A stretch of DNA of 6,206 nt from Candidatus Symbiothrix sp. (GTDB taxonomy: Bacteria > Bacteroidota > Bacteroidia > Bacteroidales > Azobacteroidaceae), in assembly GCA_031270925.1 (NCBI GenBank), contig JAISWY010000002.1:1-6206 (forward strand), in the 5' to 3' direction. Positions 5,952 to 6,206 of this stretch are shown piece after piece. The notes beneath the pieces are model-generated. The model saw nothing but the letters and a program-made list of their open reading frames with translations. It had not been told where the DNA came from and made no database searches. Every line of letters starts with the position of its first letter. Within the stretch, counting starts at the first letter, position 1. The position numbers and the translations under genes are program-made.

Positions 5952-6206
5952 TCACTTGTAAAAACCTGTGTTAAGTAGAAGCGACAGACCGCAGGTCTGA
6001 ATGTTAATAACCCCCAATGAAGCGAAGCGATTGGGGGGGTGCGAGAAATACATCGATCCCCTCAACCCGAAGGGTTGAATATCCATCAAGTTGTTAATTG
6101 ATATATTCAACCCACTTCGGGGTTGAGGGGAGAGTGCTTATTTCTCTATCCCCCAATCGCTTCGCTTCATTGGGGGTTATTAACATTCAGACCTGCGGTC
6201 TGTCGC
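5952..6206. repeat. Right, inverted copy of composite palindromic repeat (tail plus C-A-B'-B-A-C)
   Basis: Reverse-complement copy of the element at 1-257, directly after the operon. In + strand order: tail about 5952-5980 (with CCTGTGTTAAGTAGAA); C at 5985-5999 (CAGACC/GGTCTG); A at 6011-6037 (CCCCCAAT/ATTGGGGG); B' at 6062-6078 (TCAACCC/GGGTTGA, loop GAA); a 28-base AT-rich centre; B at 6107-6126 (loop ACTTCG); A reversed at 6150-6176; and a second C at 6188-6202. The outer arms 5981-6037 and 6150-6206 are perfect 57-base inverted repeats, and the match is unbroken at the window edge, so the element may continue. A G-run of seven follows the first A stem where the other A copies have five, suggesting slippage. 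The whole unit could fold as one large cruciform or RNA hairpin. No T-run supports an intrinsic terminator. The family was not identified. Confidence 0.9.

Noticed and set aside
5985..6039. Hairpins C and A just after the operon as an intrinsic terminator
   Set aside because: The stems are GC-rich, but neither is followed by a T-run on the + strand, and the same modules occur upstream of the operon, so a dispersed repeat explains them better.

Overview
The window most likely comes from a Bacteroidota genome, probably order Bacteroidales. Three things point there. All five proteins read like the Bacteroides-type versions of their families. Start codons are mostly preceded by A-rich sequence rather than strong Shine-Dalgarno sites. 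The first gene has a TAnnTTTG-type -7 box just upstream. No rRNA, tRNA or CRISPR is visible, so the lineage cannot be narrowed further.

Layout. Bases 1-257 hold a composite palindromic repeat made of short GC-rich hairpins. Bases 258-446 are a non-coding leader with a candidate promoter. Five genes follow, all on the + strand: a PlsC-type lysophospholipid acyltransferase (447-1199), a polysaccharide pyruvyl transferase family protein (1266-2186), a TsaC/YrdC threonylcarbamoyl-AMP synthase (2171-2734), a membrane polyprenyl glycosylphosphotransferase (2731-4104), and a ClC-family chloride channel/transporter with a C-terminal CBS pair (4104-5900). After a 51-base gap, a second copy of the repeat occupies 5952-6206 in inverted orientation. 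It is still matching when the window ends.

How the genes work together. Genes 2 to 5 overlap by 16, 4 and 1 bases, so they are very probably one translationally coupled operon. Gene 1 lies 66 bases upstream and may belong to it. Two products act in cell-surface polysaccharide synthesis (pyruvyl transferase and initiating sugar-phosphate transferase), one makes membrane phospholipid, one serves tRNA t6A modification, and one moves anions. This is a mixed housekeeping and envelope operon, not a dedicated capsule locus: there are no other glycosyltransferases, no flippase and no polymerase here.

The most unusual structure is the repeat pair. Each copy is itself a near-perfect inverted repeat of hairpin modules, and the two copies (about 97% identical in the shared parts) face each other around the operon. 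They look like REP/BIME- or MITE-like dispersed elements. No transposase lies in the window, so their mode of spread and function remain open. Secondary points are a strong hairpin cluster inside the pyruvyl transferase gene and non-canonical filter and proton-path residues in the ClC protein.
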